A stretch of DNA of 26,895 nucleotides from an uncultured delta proteobacterium (GTDB taxonomy: Bacteria; RBG-13-61-14; DRUE01), in contig CAIYYW010000283.1 of the NCBI GenBank assembly GCA_903930515.1, forward strand, positions 1-26,895. The letters are read 5' to 3'. How positions within the stretch are numbered: position 1 is the first letter of the stretch; every line of letters begins with the position of its first letter. Positions 15,560 to 22,946 of the stretch are shown here, piece after piece. A program made the position numbers and the translations under genes. The notes beneath the pieces are model-generated. The model was not told the origin of the DNA, did no database searches, and saw only the letters and a list, made by a program, of their open reading frames with translations.

Positions 15560-16597
15560 TTATTCCCGATCTTGATAGCGGGGCGCGGACACCCGCTGGA
15601 TTTCTCCCACCTTGACCACTCTTCCTTTTTTCAACGAGGCGATCCCGGCGCAACAGGCTTCCACCACCGGGTAACATTCCTCGGCCGCGGGCGGAAAATC
15701 TCCTTTGCCCAAAACCGCCCGGTTGAAATTCTCCGCCAGAATTTTGTATAAATCAACCGGCTCGTATCGCTTCTCCTCGCCCCGGCCGCCCGAACGCCGG
15801 ATCAGCTTGAAGGTTCCGTCCCCGTCCGGCCAGTTGATCTGCGCCTGGATTTGTTTCCCGGTCCCCTGGATCAAAAGGAAATTGGTCTCCCCGGCCGAGA
15901 TATTATTGGAAGAGGCGATGCCGGTGGCGCCGCCCTCGAAGTTGATGGAAACGCTCACCGCGGTGTTGACGCAGTCGTCGCTCTGACCGCCTGTTCCCAG
16001 GGCGGAAACCTCGCGGGCCCTTTTCCCGATCATCCAGAACAACAGGTCCAGCCCCTGCAACCCCAGGTCCATCATACACATCGGCCCGGAATGGAATTGG
16101 TCCCGCCACCAGGCCTGCTCCGGGGCCTTGCCCCGGCTCAGGTAAACATATGCCTGGATCAATTCCCCCAACTCCCCCCGGCTTAGGTCGTCCTTCAATT
16201 CCTTCAAAGCCGGATGATGCCGGAGCGGGAAGCAGGTCCCCAACCGAACTTCTTTCCTGGCCGCAGCCTCCGCCAATTTATGCGCGCCGTCAACGCTCAA
16301 TGCGATCGGTTTTTCCACCAAAACATTCTTGCCCGCCTCCAGCGCCTTGAAGGCCTGCGGGGTATGGAGATGGTGCGGGGTGGAGATGTAAACCACCTGG
16401 GCCTCCGGGTCGTCCAGGAAATCGCTGAACTTGCCGAACCCCTTGACCCCCAGCTCCTGCTCCGCTTCTGCGACGCGCTCGGGGCAGGAACAGCAGACCG
16501 AGACGATCTCAATCTCTTTGATCTTTTTCAGGGCCGGGACCATCCTTTTGCGCGCCTGCTCGCCCAGGCCCACGATCCCCCATTTCACCGCGTTCAT
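15560..16597 (-). CDS. Gfo/Idh/MocA-family oxidoreductase
   Basis: A 345-residue NAD(P)-dependent sugar or cyclitol dehydrogenase-like protein. Rossmann motif GIVGLGEQ (residues 7-14), STPHHLH (72-78) and the family signature EKP (95-97) are intact. The C-terminal domain has DLGLQGLD at 177-184 where most members have D-x-G-x-H-x-x-D; the catalytic His is Gln181. It may have an altered reaction or be a binding protein. First gene of an apparent operon with SDR and GH36-type genes. Its ATG overlaps the stop of a doubtful 69-codon open frame (TAATG), and GGAAG lies upstream. Confidence 0.87.
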   Translation of the reverse strand: MNAVKWGIVGLGEQARKRMVPALKKIKEIEIVSVCCSCPERVAEAEQELGVKGFGKFSDFLDDPEAQVVYISTPHHLHTPQAFKALEAGKNVLVEKPIALSVDGAHKLAEAAARKEVRLGTCFPLRHHPALKELKDDLSRGELGELIQAYVYLSRGKAPEQAWWRDQFHSGPMCMMDLGLQGLDLLFWMIGKRAREVSALGTGGQSDDCVNTAVSVSINFEGGATGIASSNNISAGETNFLLIQGTGKQIQAQINWPDGDGTFKLIRRSGGRGEEKRYEPVDLYKILAENFNRAVLGKGDFPPAAEECYPVVEACCAGIASLKKGRVVKVGEIQRVSAPRYQDRE

Positions 16598-16806
16598 TAT
16601 GCCGCTTCCTTTGGTTGAGTAATTGACTCCGCAACCCGACGATCCTCATTGGAATTGCCCGCTGGTTTGGAAAACCGCCCGGGATCAATGCCTCTCTCGG
16701 AGAGGGCGGTTGCCCCGCGACTGGGCGATGCCAAAAGCCCCGGAGAAGCTTGCAGGGGAACTCCCGGTTGGAACTGCCGGGCCGTTTGATCTGGAAGAAT
16801 TGCCAT
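16597..16806 (-). CDS. Doubtful 69-codon open frame ahead of the Gfo gene
   Basis: An open frame from an ATG at 16806 ends with TAA overlapping the Gfo start (TAATG). The product would be Pro/Gly/Ser/Arg-rich with no recognised domain, signal peptide or membrane helix. AGG lies only 2 bases before the ATG, too close for a normal ribosome site. The DNA also holds a long hairpin: AACCGCCC (16673-16680) pairs with GGGCGGTT (16704-16711) around an alternative inner stem CCTCTC/GAGAGG (16691-16705). It could instead be a structured leader of the Gfo operon. I see no known riboswitch pattern. Confidence 0.25.
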   Translation of the reverse strand: MAILPDQTARQFQPGVPLQASPGLLASPSRGATALSERGIDPGRFSKPAGNSNEDRRVAESITQPKEAA

Positions 16807-16864
16807 CACCTTTAAAACACCCCGGGAATGAGTTTAGCACCAAAAATAAAAATAGAAAATCCAG

Positions 16865-16970
16865 ACCGCCTTCCTGTCCGCCGTAGCCTTTGCTTGCTCG
16901 GACAATCTGTTTCATCCTTCTAAGCAGCAGTAAACTGCTGCTGCTACGGAGAACGGACGGCGGAGGCGGT
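16865..16970. repeat. Nested inverted-repeat element (MITE/REP-like) with CAGCAGT-AA-ACTGCTG core
   Basis: Core: an 8-bp stem with a 2-base loop, GCAGCAGT-AA-ACTGCTGC (16924-16941). Around it lie three further pairs of matching arms in order: CCGTAGC/GCTACGG (16881-16887 and 16943-16949), GTCCG/CGGAC (16876-16880 and 16954-16958) and ACCGCCT/AGGCGGT (16865-16871 and 16964-16970). The core has the same build as element B near 214-293 (stem, RA loop, stem). The outer arm ends exactly at the stop codon of the molybdopterin oxidoreductase gene, so it may also end its transcript. Confidence 0.65.
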
Positions 16971-19103
16971 TCAATATTTATTGATTCGGACCGGGATGCC
17001 GTCCAGGATGGAGATTCCGGAAAAGACATCGTAGAGTTTCTCGTCGGTCACCTCGTTCACATTCACCCCGGCGTGTTCTTTTGCGACCCGCAGTTTTACG
17101 CCTTCCTGGTTATGACCCCATCCGAAGGGCATACTGACCACGCCCGGCATAATGTCGTCGGTGATTTCCACCGGCACTTTGATCTCGCCGATCTGGGTGG
17201 ATACCCGCGCCAATTGTCCGTCCATTAGGCCCAATCGCCCGGCATCGCCCTTGTTTATGATCAAGGTGCAGTCTGGTTTGCCCTTGACCAGGCGGGGGCT
17301 GTTGTGCATCCAGGAGTTGTTGCTTCTTAAAGAGCGCCGGCTGACCAGAAGAAATTCATCCTTGTTCGGCGATGACCATTGCTCAATCCTTCCTTCCAGC
17401 CGGGTCAGGTCCTTGACCAGTTTTTCCGGGACCAGGTTGATCTTTTGGTCTTTGGTGGAAATGATTTTATCCAGCCTGGGCTCAAGCGGTCCGAGGTCAA
17501 TGCCGTGCGGCTCTGCCATAAGCTTCTTGAGCGAGAGCTTATGCGGCCCGAGCTTTAAGAGCAGGTTCAACTGACGGTCGGGTCGGAGCCAATAAAGCGC
17601 TTTGCGCTTGAGCCATCCGAGGGCAAAAGTCGCGGCGCCGGAATGTTTTTCCAGATGATATAACAGGTCAAGCATAATCTCCCAGTTGTGTTTGGCGCCC
17701 GCGGGTTTCGGGAACAGGGCCGGGGTGTAATGGACGAAGTTTCGGACCGACATATTGTATTCCAGGATCGGGTAATGGTCATTTTCCATCGGGCCGGTCG
17801 GGGGCAGGATCAGGTTTGCATAACGGCTGGTCTCGTTGATGTAGAAGTCTATGGACACCATAAACTCCAGGCTCTTGAGCGCCTGTTCTATCCGCCTGGT
17901 GTTCGGCAGAGAGAGCGCGGGGTTCCCGGCCATTGTGATCAGGCCGCGGATTTGTCCCGGACCCGAAGTCAGGATTTCTTCGGCGAACACGGCCGCGGGA
18001 AACTCTCCGTTGAACTCGGGCAGTCCGGAGACGCGGCTTTTCCAACGATCAAAGAATCCGGGCTGGCGGAGGAGTTTGGCCAGTCCGACCAGGTCCACCG
18101 CGGGCGTGGTGAACATAGCGCCCCCGGGCCGGTCAACATTCCCGGTGATGATGTTCAGCGCGTCGCAGAGCCAGGTGGCGAGGGTCCCGAACTCCTGGGT
18201 GGAAATCCCCCTTCGGCCGTAGCAGACCGCTTTCTTGGCCGAGGCAAAATCCGTAGCAATGGTCTGGAGGTCTTTCTCCGACAGCCCGGTGGCTTTGGTC
18301 ACGCGCGAGGGCGGGAAATTTTTTGCGATCTCCTTCAACCGGTCAAGCCCTTTGATCTTTTTTCTGAGATCGCCCGGATCGGCAAGTCCTTGCGCGAATA
18401 TGACATTGATCATTGAAAGCAGGAACAGGGCGTCGGAGCCGGGCCTGATGAAATAATGCGCGTCCGCGATTTCAGCGGTCTCGTTCCTCCGCGGGTCAAC
18501 CACCACGATCTTGGCTCCGCGCTTTCGCATCTCCAGCAGGCGGTTCTTGCAATCGGAGGCGGTCATAATGCTTCCGTTTGATACCACCGGGTTGGCTCCG
18601 AGGATCAGGAAGTAGTCGGTGCGCTCAATGTCGGGGATGGGCAGGATGGCCTGGTTGCCGAAAACCAGCAAAGACACCAAGGTCCGGGTGAGCTGATCCA
18701 CCGAGGTCGCCGAGAACACATTTTTGGTCTTGAAACCTTTCACGAACGGCACCAGGCACAAGAGCGAGCCGTAGTTGTGGCCGATCGGATTCCCGTAATA
18801 AAGAGCGAGCGCGTCCCGGCCGTATTTCCGCTGGATTTCGGACAGTCTGCTTCCAGCCTCCTCCAGGGCATCCTCCCAGGAGACCTCTTCCCACTCGCCC
18901 CCCTTTTTCCGAACCGGAGCGCGCAGCCGGTCCGGGTCATAATGGAGGTCCTGATGGGCGATGCCCTTGGGGCAGATGTGTCCGCGGCTGAAGCCGTGCT
19001 CTTGATCTCCCCGGATGGAGATGATCCTTCCGGCCGCGCTCTCTATTTCCAGGCCGCAGGCGGAGTCGCAGAAGTCACAAATCCCAAAGTGTATGCTTGC
19101 CAT
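16971..19103 (-). CDS. Stand-alone molybdopterin oxidoreductase with N-terminal 4Fe-4S site
   Basis: A 710-residue member of the Mo/W-bis-MGD oxidoreductase family (formate dehydrogenase, polysulfide/thiosulfate reductase type). The 4Fe-4S ligands are Cys9, Cys12, Cys16 and Cys44. MGD-binding segments include LILGANPVVS and VVDPRRNETAEIADAHYF, and the C-terminal domain begins near residue 590. Where formate dehydrogenase has Sec/Cys as metal ligand, this protein reads NVFSATSVDQ (128-137) with no Cys, so Ser131, Ser134 or Asp136 may bind the metal. No Tat signal is seen, so it is probably cytoplasmic. No ferredoxin-type or membrane subunit is adjacent. The ATG at 19103 is favoured (AAGGGG upstream); a GTG at 19115 is possible. 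Substrate unknown. Confidence 0.85.
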   Translation of the reverse strand: MASIHFGICDFCDSACGLEIESAAGRIISIRGDQEHGFSRGHICPKGIAHQDLHYDPDRLRAPVRKKGGEWEEVSWEDALEEAGSRLSEIQRKYGRDALALYYGNPIGHNYGSLLCLVPFVKGFKTKNVFSATSVDQLTRTLVSLLVFGNQAILPIPDIERTDYFLILGANPVVSNGSIMTASDCKNRLLEMRKRGAKIVVVDPRRNETAEIADAHYFIRPGSDALFLLSMINVIFAQGLADPGDLRKKIKGLDRLKEIAKNFPPSRVTKATGLSEKDLQTIATDFASAKKAVCYGRRGISTQEFGTLATWLCDALNIITGNVDRPGGAMFTTPAVDLVGLAKLLRQPGFFDRWKSRVSGLPEFNGEFPAAVFAEEILTSGPGQIRGLITMAGNPALSLPNTRRIEQALKSLEFMVSIDFYINETSRYANLILPPTGPMENDHYPILEYNMSVRNFVHYTPALFPKPAGAKHNWEIMLDLLYHLEKHSGAATFALGWLKRKALYWLRPDRQLNLLLKLGPHKLSLKKLMAEPHGIDLGPLEPRLDKIISTKDQKINLVPEKLVKDLTRLEGRIEQWSSPNKDEFLLVSRRSLRSNNSWMHNSPRLVKGKPDCTLIINKGDAGRLGLMDGQLARVSTQIGEIKVPVEITDDIMPGVVSMPFGWGHNQEGVKLRVAKEHAGVNVNEVTDEKLYDVFSGISILDGIPVRINKY

Positions 19104-19168
19104 TACGACCGACACCCCTTGGCTTATGTTTGAAAGTCAATTGTCTTGCCGGCAAAAATCGCTCTCCA

Positions 19169-19208
19169 ATCCGGAGACCCGGATGAGCCGGCTGAATTTT
19201 TCAGCCGG
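19169..19208 (-). terminator. Double hairpin at the end of the SPFH gene
   Basis: On the minus strand a perfect 9-bp stem with a 3-base loop (CCGGCTGAA-AAA-TTCAGCCGG, 19208-19188) contains the SPFH stop codon TGA in its first arm. Four bases later comes a second perfect stem, ATCCGG-GTCT-CCGGAT (19184-19169). There is no long T run, so it may stop transcription weakly or protect the mRNA end. It separates the SPFH module from the oxidoreductase gene. Confidence 0.5.
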
Positions 19209-20319
19209 TCTTATTCCCGCAATTGGGGCAAAATTTTGCGCCCGGGGCAAGGTCTGCCTGGCACTTGGGGCATTTGCCGGCTGAGAGCGATTGTCCGCAA
19301 TTGGGGCAGAACTTGGGCGAGCCATCCACCGCATTGCCGCATTTGGGGCATTTGGTTGTTTGCGTGAGTTGGCCTCCGCAGTTGCCGCAGAACTTGGTCC
19401 CGGCCGGCTGTTCCGCCTGGCAGCTCGGGCATTTTATTTTAGGCCCGGCCTGTGCTCCAGCCGTGGCTCCCATAATCATCCCCGGCATCATCATTCCCAA
19501 GCCGGCGCCCACCCCGACTCCCATTCCGGCCCCGGCCATCCCGCCTCCGCCTTCCTGCTTGGCCGCGTCACCCATGGCCTTGGCGGCCTTGAACTGCATA
19601 AATTTTCCCATATCCCCGACCGCTCCCATCGCCGAACGGTCGTCAATAATTTTCTGAACTTCTTCCGGAGGGGTGATGCTCTGGATGAAGAAGTCAATCA
19701 CCTCCAGGCCGTATTTCTCAAAATCGCCCATCACCCGGGTCTTGGCCGCCACCCCCAGTTCGTCATAAACCTTGGCCAGGTCCAGCAAGGTTTCCAACTG
19801 TTCCCCGAGCAAATCGTTTAGCCGCGACACGATCACATCTTTCAGATACTCGTGGATCTGCTCGCTTCGGTAAATCCCCTGGGTGCCCACGATGGTGTTG
19901 ACGAACAGGAGCGGCTGTTTCACCTTCAGCGTGTAATTGCCGAACGCCCTGAGCCGGACCATCCCCAGCTCCTTGTCGCGGAAGACCACCGGCTCGCTGG
20001 TCCCCCATCTCAGCTTGGTGAACACCTTCATATTCACGAAACACACTTCCACCCGGAACGGACTCTTTTGCCCGAACCCGACCATACTGGTCATAAACTT
20101 GGTCAGGAACGGGATGTTCTGGGTGGACAGGGTGTGCCGGCCGGCGCCGATCACATCATAGGCTTTGCCGTCCCGGAAAAACACCGCGGTCTGGCTCTCC
20201 CGAACCACCAGTTGCGAACCGAACTTGGTCTCGGCCGAACCTTCCTCCGGAATCCGGTGAACCAGTTCCTCTCCAGTCTGGTCAAAATATTCAATCACAT
20301 CCAAAAATTGCGCAGCCAT
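19201..20319 (-). CDS. SPFH-domain protein with three C-terminal double zinc ribbons (YdjI-like)
   Basis: A 372-residue protein. Residues 1-235 form an SPFH/band-7 type domain of the 'virion core protein' subgroup, like Bacillus YdjI, which recruits a PspA-type protein to stressed membranes. A Gly/Met-rich flexible stretch (about 250-290) follows, then three CxxC-x(n)-CxxC zinc ribbons (297-372), each about 20-25 residues. No membrane helix is visible, so it is likely soluble and membrane-recruited. It is preceded, 27 bases away, by a helical protein gene and then a four-helix membrane protein gene, all on one strand behind one promoter. A membrane-stress role is inference from family and context. 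Confidence 0.85.
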   Translation of the reverse strand: MAAQFLDVIEYFDQTGEELVHRIPEEGSAETKFGSQLVVRESQTAVFFRDGKAYDVIGAGRHTLSTQNIPFLTKFMTSMVGFGQKSPFRVEVCFVNMKVFTKLRWGTSEPVVFRDKELGMVRLRAFGNYTLKVKQPLLFVNTIVGTQGIYRSEQIHEYLKDVIVSRLNDLLGEQLETLLDLAKVYDELGVAAKTRVMGDFEKYGLEVIDFFIQSITPPEEVQKIIDDRSAMGAVGDMGKFMQFKAAKAMGDAAKQEGGGGMAGAGMGVGVGAGLGMMMPGMIMGATAGAQAGPKIKCPSCQAEQPAGTKFCGNCGGQLTQTTKCPKCGNAVDGSPKFCPNCGQSLSAGKCPKCQADLAPGAKFCPNCGNKTG

Positions 20320-20346
20320 TTTTGTTCTCCTTTCAATGATTCGGTT

Positions 20347-20856
20347 TTACTTCCCGGCCTGACGCTCCCGGGCGTAGGCGTCCCGCTGATCCAGCTTGGT
20401 CTCAAAGTCCTTGATCTTCTGGTCCAAAGCGGACAGGCTGGTCTTAAGCTCGGCCGCGGGCTTGGAAAGTGTCTCGCTCAAGCCGCTCTCCAGGCCCGAA
20501 ATCTGGTCAAACAGGCTCTGGTCAAAATCCAAAAGCCGCTTCAGTTGGTCGTCCCCCATCACCTCCAGGTCAAACACCCCGCTATATCCGCGCGCCGCGA
20601 ACTTGATGCTGTCCCTGATTTTATCCAGCTTGCGGGTGGACCGGTCCAGTAAATCCAGCCCGGTCAAAACTTTGTTTTCCACCAAAGTTTGCTTGGCGCC
20701 GTTGATCCGGTCAATCAGCCCCTGGATCTTATTCACCAGTTCGTCCCGGATCACCTTGTCCAGGTCCCGGGTTTCCTCCCGTTGAAGATAGGTCCGCAGA
20801 AGCGGGACATACTTCTTCCCGAAATCCTCCAATCGCTTCGGATAGGTCTTCGGCAT
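20347..20856 (-). CDS. Uncharacterised helical protein of the SPFH module
   Basis: A 169-residue, highly charged, apparently all-helical protein. Heptad-like segments occur at about 25-65 and 120-160 (DQKIKDFETKLDQ). There is no signal peptide, membrane helix or cysteine. I do not recognise a named family. It sits between a membrane protein and the SPFH/zinc-ribbon gene with short gaps (47 and 27 bases) and good ribosome sites (AGAGGGAGGTAAAG upstream). A function analogous to PspA/coiled-coil partners of SPFH proteins is possible but not shown by sequence. Confidence 0.7.
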   Translation of the reverse strand: MPKTYPKRLEDFGKKYVPLLRTYLQREETRDLDKVIRDELVNKIQGLIDRINGAKQTLVENKVLTGLDLLDRSTRKLDKIRDSIKFAARGYSGVFDLEVMGDDQLKRLLDFDQSLFDQISGLESGLSETLSKPAAELKTSLSALDQKIKDFETKLDQRDAYARERQAGK

Positions 20857-20903
20857 CTTTACCTCCCTCTAAAATTCTCTTTCAATATTCTAGCCGGATA
20901 TTT

Positions 20904-21341
20904 CTAAAAAGCCATAAACAAATCCGTGCCCGCCGTTTGGAGAAAAAGGATCAAGGTGATGATAAACAACGGCCCGTCCGTGAGCGCGCCCACCAGGTAG
21001 GCGAAATGTTTGTGCCGCGCGAAAAGCGTCAGGTAAAGCAGGGTGGAACAGATTTTACTCGCCAGCACAATCAGCGTCATTTCCAGGTATGCCACCGGGT
21101 TCAGCGCGACAAAAATACAGAGCAACACCAGCATCAGCATCATGGAAGTGGTCAGGGCCAGCCAGAATTTCTCGGTGGAAAGAGGGATGGGAGGGAACCG
21201 GTCCTTGAACAATTTGGCCGAAACCGTGTTCATCTGCTCCAGCAGGCGGTTCTGCAGGAACAGGAAAAACAACATTGCGGTGAAATACATTACCGCGGAA
21301 ATCGCCATCCAATACTTGAGATAGACTAAACCGTTTCCCAT
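20904..21341 (-). CDS. Uncharacterised four-helix membrane protein
   Basis: A 145-residue integral membrane protein with four likely membrane helices (about 8-28, 60-80, 84-104 and 117-140) and a cytoplasmic or periplasmic basic loop after the first (NRLLEQMNTVSAKLFKDRF). The start at 21341 is chosen for the strong AGGAGGAGG upstream; the frame open to 21440 has no such signal and runs through the promoter. First gene of the three-gene SPFH module. No family recognised. Confidence 0.75.
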   Translation of the reverse strand: MGNGLVYLKYWMAISAVMYFTAMLFFLFLQNRLLEQMNTVSAKLFKDRFPPIPLSTEKFWLALTTSMMLMLVLLCIFVALNPVAYLEMTLIVLASKICSTLLYLTLFARHKHFAYLVGALTDGPLFIITLILFLQTAGTDLFMAF

Positions 21342-21372
21342 TTCAGCCCTCCTCCTGCGCGGTTCTGGCTTA

Positions 21373-21401
21373 AGTATATTTGATCCGGATGGAACTGGCA
21401 A
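21373..21401 (-). promoter_or_regulatory. Sigma70-type promoter of the SPFH module
   Basis: Minus strand: TTGCCA (21401-21396), 17 bases, TATACT (21378-21373), both near consensus with ideal spacing. The start codon at 21341 lies 31 bases downstream of the -10. Confidence 0.6.
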
Positions 21402-21434
21402 ATGCCGGGCTGTTCGCGCAATCTTGCGCAAGCC

Positions 21435-21478
21435 TTGCAAATTCCCGATTTTTCCTTATCAATAATAATTATTAGTAT
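21435..21478 (+). promoter_or_regulatory. Promoter with Fur/PerR-box-like palindrome ahead of the oxygen-defence cluster
   Basis: The palindrome TAATAATTATTA (21463-21474, perfect 12 bp) lies in an AT-rich island and resembles Fur/PerR-family operators (two ATAAT-type half sites). A possible promoter, TTGCAA (21435-21440) with TATCAA (21457-21462) at 16-base spacing, overlaps it, so a bound repressor would block transcription to the right. It lies 33 bases before the broken Fur/PerR-like gene. Operator identity is inference from pattern and position. Confidence 0.55.
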
Positions 21479-21506
21479 TAGCAGAAACCGAATCCGGGCC
21501 GGGGGA

Positions 21507-21746
21507 ATGAATCAAAAAATGACCGGGATGACTGGACAACGGAAGGCGGTCCTGTCCGCGCTCCAGGGATTGACCGATCATCGGAGCGCGGGCCAGGTTT
21601 TCCAGGCGGCGCGCAAGTAGCCGCCCCGGGTGAGTTTGTCCACGGTTTACCGGAACCCGGAAAAGATGGCCGGGGCCGGATTGGTCCGGCGTCTGGAATT
21701 TTTGGGATATTGTCCGAATTGTCAAGGGAAGAGGGAAAAACTTTAG
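21507..21746 (+). pseudogene. Broken Fur/PerR-family regulator gene (in-frame TAG, missing C-terminal domain)
   Basis: Translation from the ATG at 21507 gives a Fur-family winged-helix start (MTGQRKAVLSALQG, then HRSAGQVFQAARK). A TAG at 21618-21620 follows, where relatives usually have Glu. The same frame then continues with PRVSLSTVYRNPEKM and GLVRRLEF, the DNA-recognition helix and wing. After that it jumps to CPNCQGKREKL and stops at 21744. The metal-binding/dimerisation domain (about 60 residues, with HHxH and the second CxxC) is absent. Two independent lesions argue for a pseudogene. TAG ends other genes here (2696, 8801, 26003), so it is not recoded. The position in front of rubrerythrin is the classic place for PerR. 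Confidence 0.8.
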
Positions 21747-21762
21747 AGGAGGTAAGGAAACG

Positions 21763-22335
21763 ATGACGATCAAAGGAAGCAAGACCGAGAAGAATCTGTT
21801 AAAGGCCTTTGCCGGGGAGTCTCAGGCCCGGAACCGCTACACCTATTTCGCGGGCCAGGCGCGTAAGGAAGGGCTGGAGCAGGTCGGTTTCATTTTTGAG
21901 GAAACCGCGAACCAGGAAAAGGAGCACGCCAAGAGGTTCTTCAGCTACCTGGAAGGGGGCGAGTTGGAAATACAGGCCGCGTATCCCGCGGGAAAAGTAG
22001 GGGCGACGCTGGACAACCTGAAGGCCGCGGCAGCCGGCGAAAATTTTGAGCACACCAAGCTCTACCCGGAATTTGCCCAGGTGGCCAAGCAGGAGGGGTT
22101 TGACGAAGTCGCGGAACTGTTCGTGCGGGTGTCGGTGGCGGAAAAATATCACGAGAAGCGCTACCGCGATTTTGCCGCGAACCTGGAATCCGGCCGGGTG
22201 TTCAAGCGCGATCAGAAAGTGGTCTGGCGCTGCCGGAATTGCGGATATTTGCACGAGGGTAAGGAAGCGCCGGAGATTTGCCCGGCCTGCAAACATCCCC
22301 AGGCCTATTTTGAGTTGAAGGGGGAAAACTGGTGA
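21763..22335 (+). CDS. rbr: Rubrerythrin (diiron peroxidase with rubredoxin domain)
   Basis: A 190-residue rubrerythrin that reduces hydrogen peroxide in the cytoplasm of anaerobes with electrons from rubredoxin. The diiron four-helix bundle has GESQARNRY (Glu near 19), ETANQEKEHAKRF (ExxH near 50) and VAEKYHEKRY (ExxH near 127). The C-terminal rubredoxin-like domain has CRNCGY and CPACK (about 157-180). Strong TTAGAGGAGGTAAGG upstream; the start is 16 bases after the pseudogene's last stop. First intact gene of the oxygen-defence series. Confidence 0.96.
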   Translation: MTIKGSKTEKNLLKAFAGESQARNRYTYFAGQARKEGLEQVGFIFEETANQEKEHAKRFFSYLEGGELEIQAAYPAGKVGATLDNLKAAAAGENFEHTKLYPEFAQVAKQEGFDEVAELFVRVSVAEKYHEKRYRDFAANLESGRVFKRDQKVVWRCRNCGYLHEGKEAPEICPACKHPQAYFELKGENW

Positions 22336-22352
22336 TTGAATGCGATAAACGG

Positions 22353-22386
22353 TTAAGGCCGCCGATGAATCGGTCTTGTGCCTTAA
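22353..22386 (+). promoter_or_regulatory. Two-part stem-loop between the rubrerythrin genes
   Basis: Outer stem TTAAGGC (22353-22359) with GCCTTAA (22380-22386); inner stem CCGAT (22362-22366) with ATCGG (22369-22373) and a GA loop. It lies 29 bases before the next start. There is no T run, so it is more likely an mRNA processing or stabilising element than a terminator. Confidence 0.45.
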
Positions 22387-22415
22387 GCCGTGCACCGGAA
22401 AAGGGGAGGGAATAA

Positions 22416-22910
22416 ATGGCCGACAAACTCAACGAGGCTTTTTATCAGGCCTATGAGGGGGAATCCAAGGCCGCGCTGAGGCTGAAGATTTATGCCAAGA
22501 AGGCGGAGCAGGAGGGGTATCCTCAGATGGCCAAATTGTTCCGGGTGATCGCGCTATCGGAGGAAGTGCACGGGGAGCGGAGTTTAAGGATGCTCCGGGA
22601 GATCAAGGGGACAGAGGACAATTTAAAATCAAGCTTTGAATCGGAAGCCAACATTGCGGGCGTGGCCTATGATCAATTCTTCAAGCTGGCCGCGGAGAAT
22701 GGGAATGCGGGGGCGGGAACCATTTTCAGTCAGAGCCGGGATGTGGAAGGGGGCCACGCCAAGCTCTACAAGGAGGCGATGTCTCACCTGATGGAGGAAC
22801 GGGAGACCACCTATTATATCTGCCAGGTCTGCGGGTATGTTTCGGACGGGATCTTGCCGGAGCAATGCCCGGTCTGCCAGGCGCCGAAAGAGCAATTTGT
22901 GAAGTATTGA
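22416..22910 (+). CDS. Second rubrerythrin-family protein
   Basis: A 164-residue protein with a shorter diiron bundle (GESKAALRLKIY; LSEEVHGERSL with ExxH; DVEGGHAKLY with ExxH) and a C-terminal rubredoxin domain (CQVCGYVSDG, CPVC). The bundle resembles the rubrerythrin variants that pair with the classical one in anaerobes. It probably also reduces peroxide. GGGGAGGGAAT precedes the ATG. It is clearly diverged from the gene at 21763-22335, so not a recent copy. 36 bases to the desulfoferrodoxin gene. Confidence 0.93.
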   Translation: MADKLNEAFYQAYEGESKAALRLKIYAKKAEQEGYPQMAKLFRVIALSEEVHGERSLRMLREIKGTEDNLKSSFESEANIAGVAYDQFFKLAAENGNAGAGTIFSQSRDVEGGHAKLYKEAMSHLMEERETTYYICQVCGYVSDGILPEQCPVCQAPKEQFVKY

Positions 22911-22946
22911 GTTGGGAAAATAAAACAACCGATAAAGGAGGGAAAA

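Noticed and set aside
21618-21620. TAG in the Fur/PerR-like gene as a recoded (pyrrolysine or alternative code) codon
   Set aside because: TAG is the normal stop of several genes here, and the gene also lacks its C-terminal domain, so decay is simpler.
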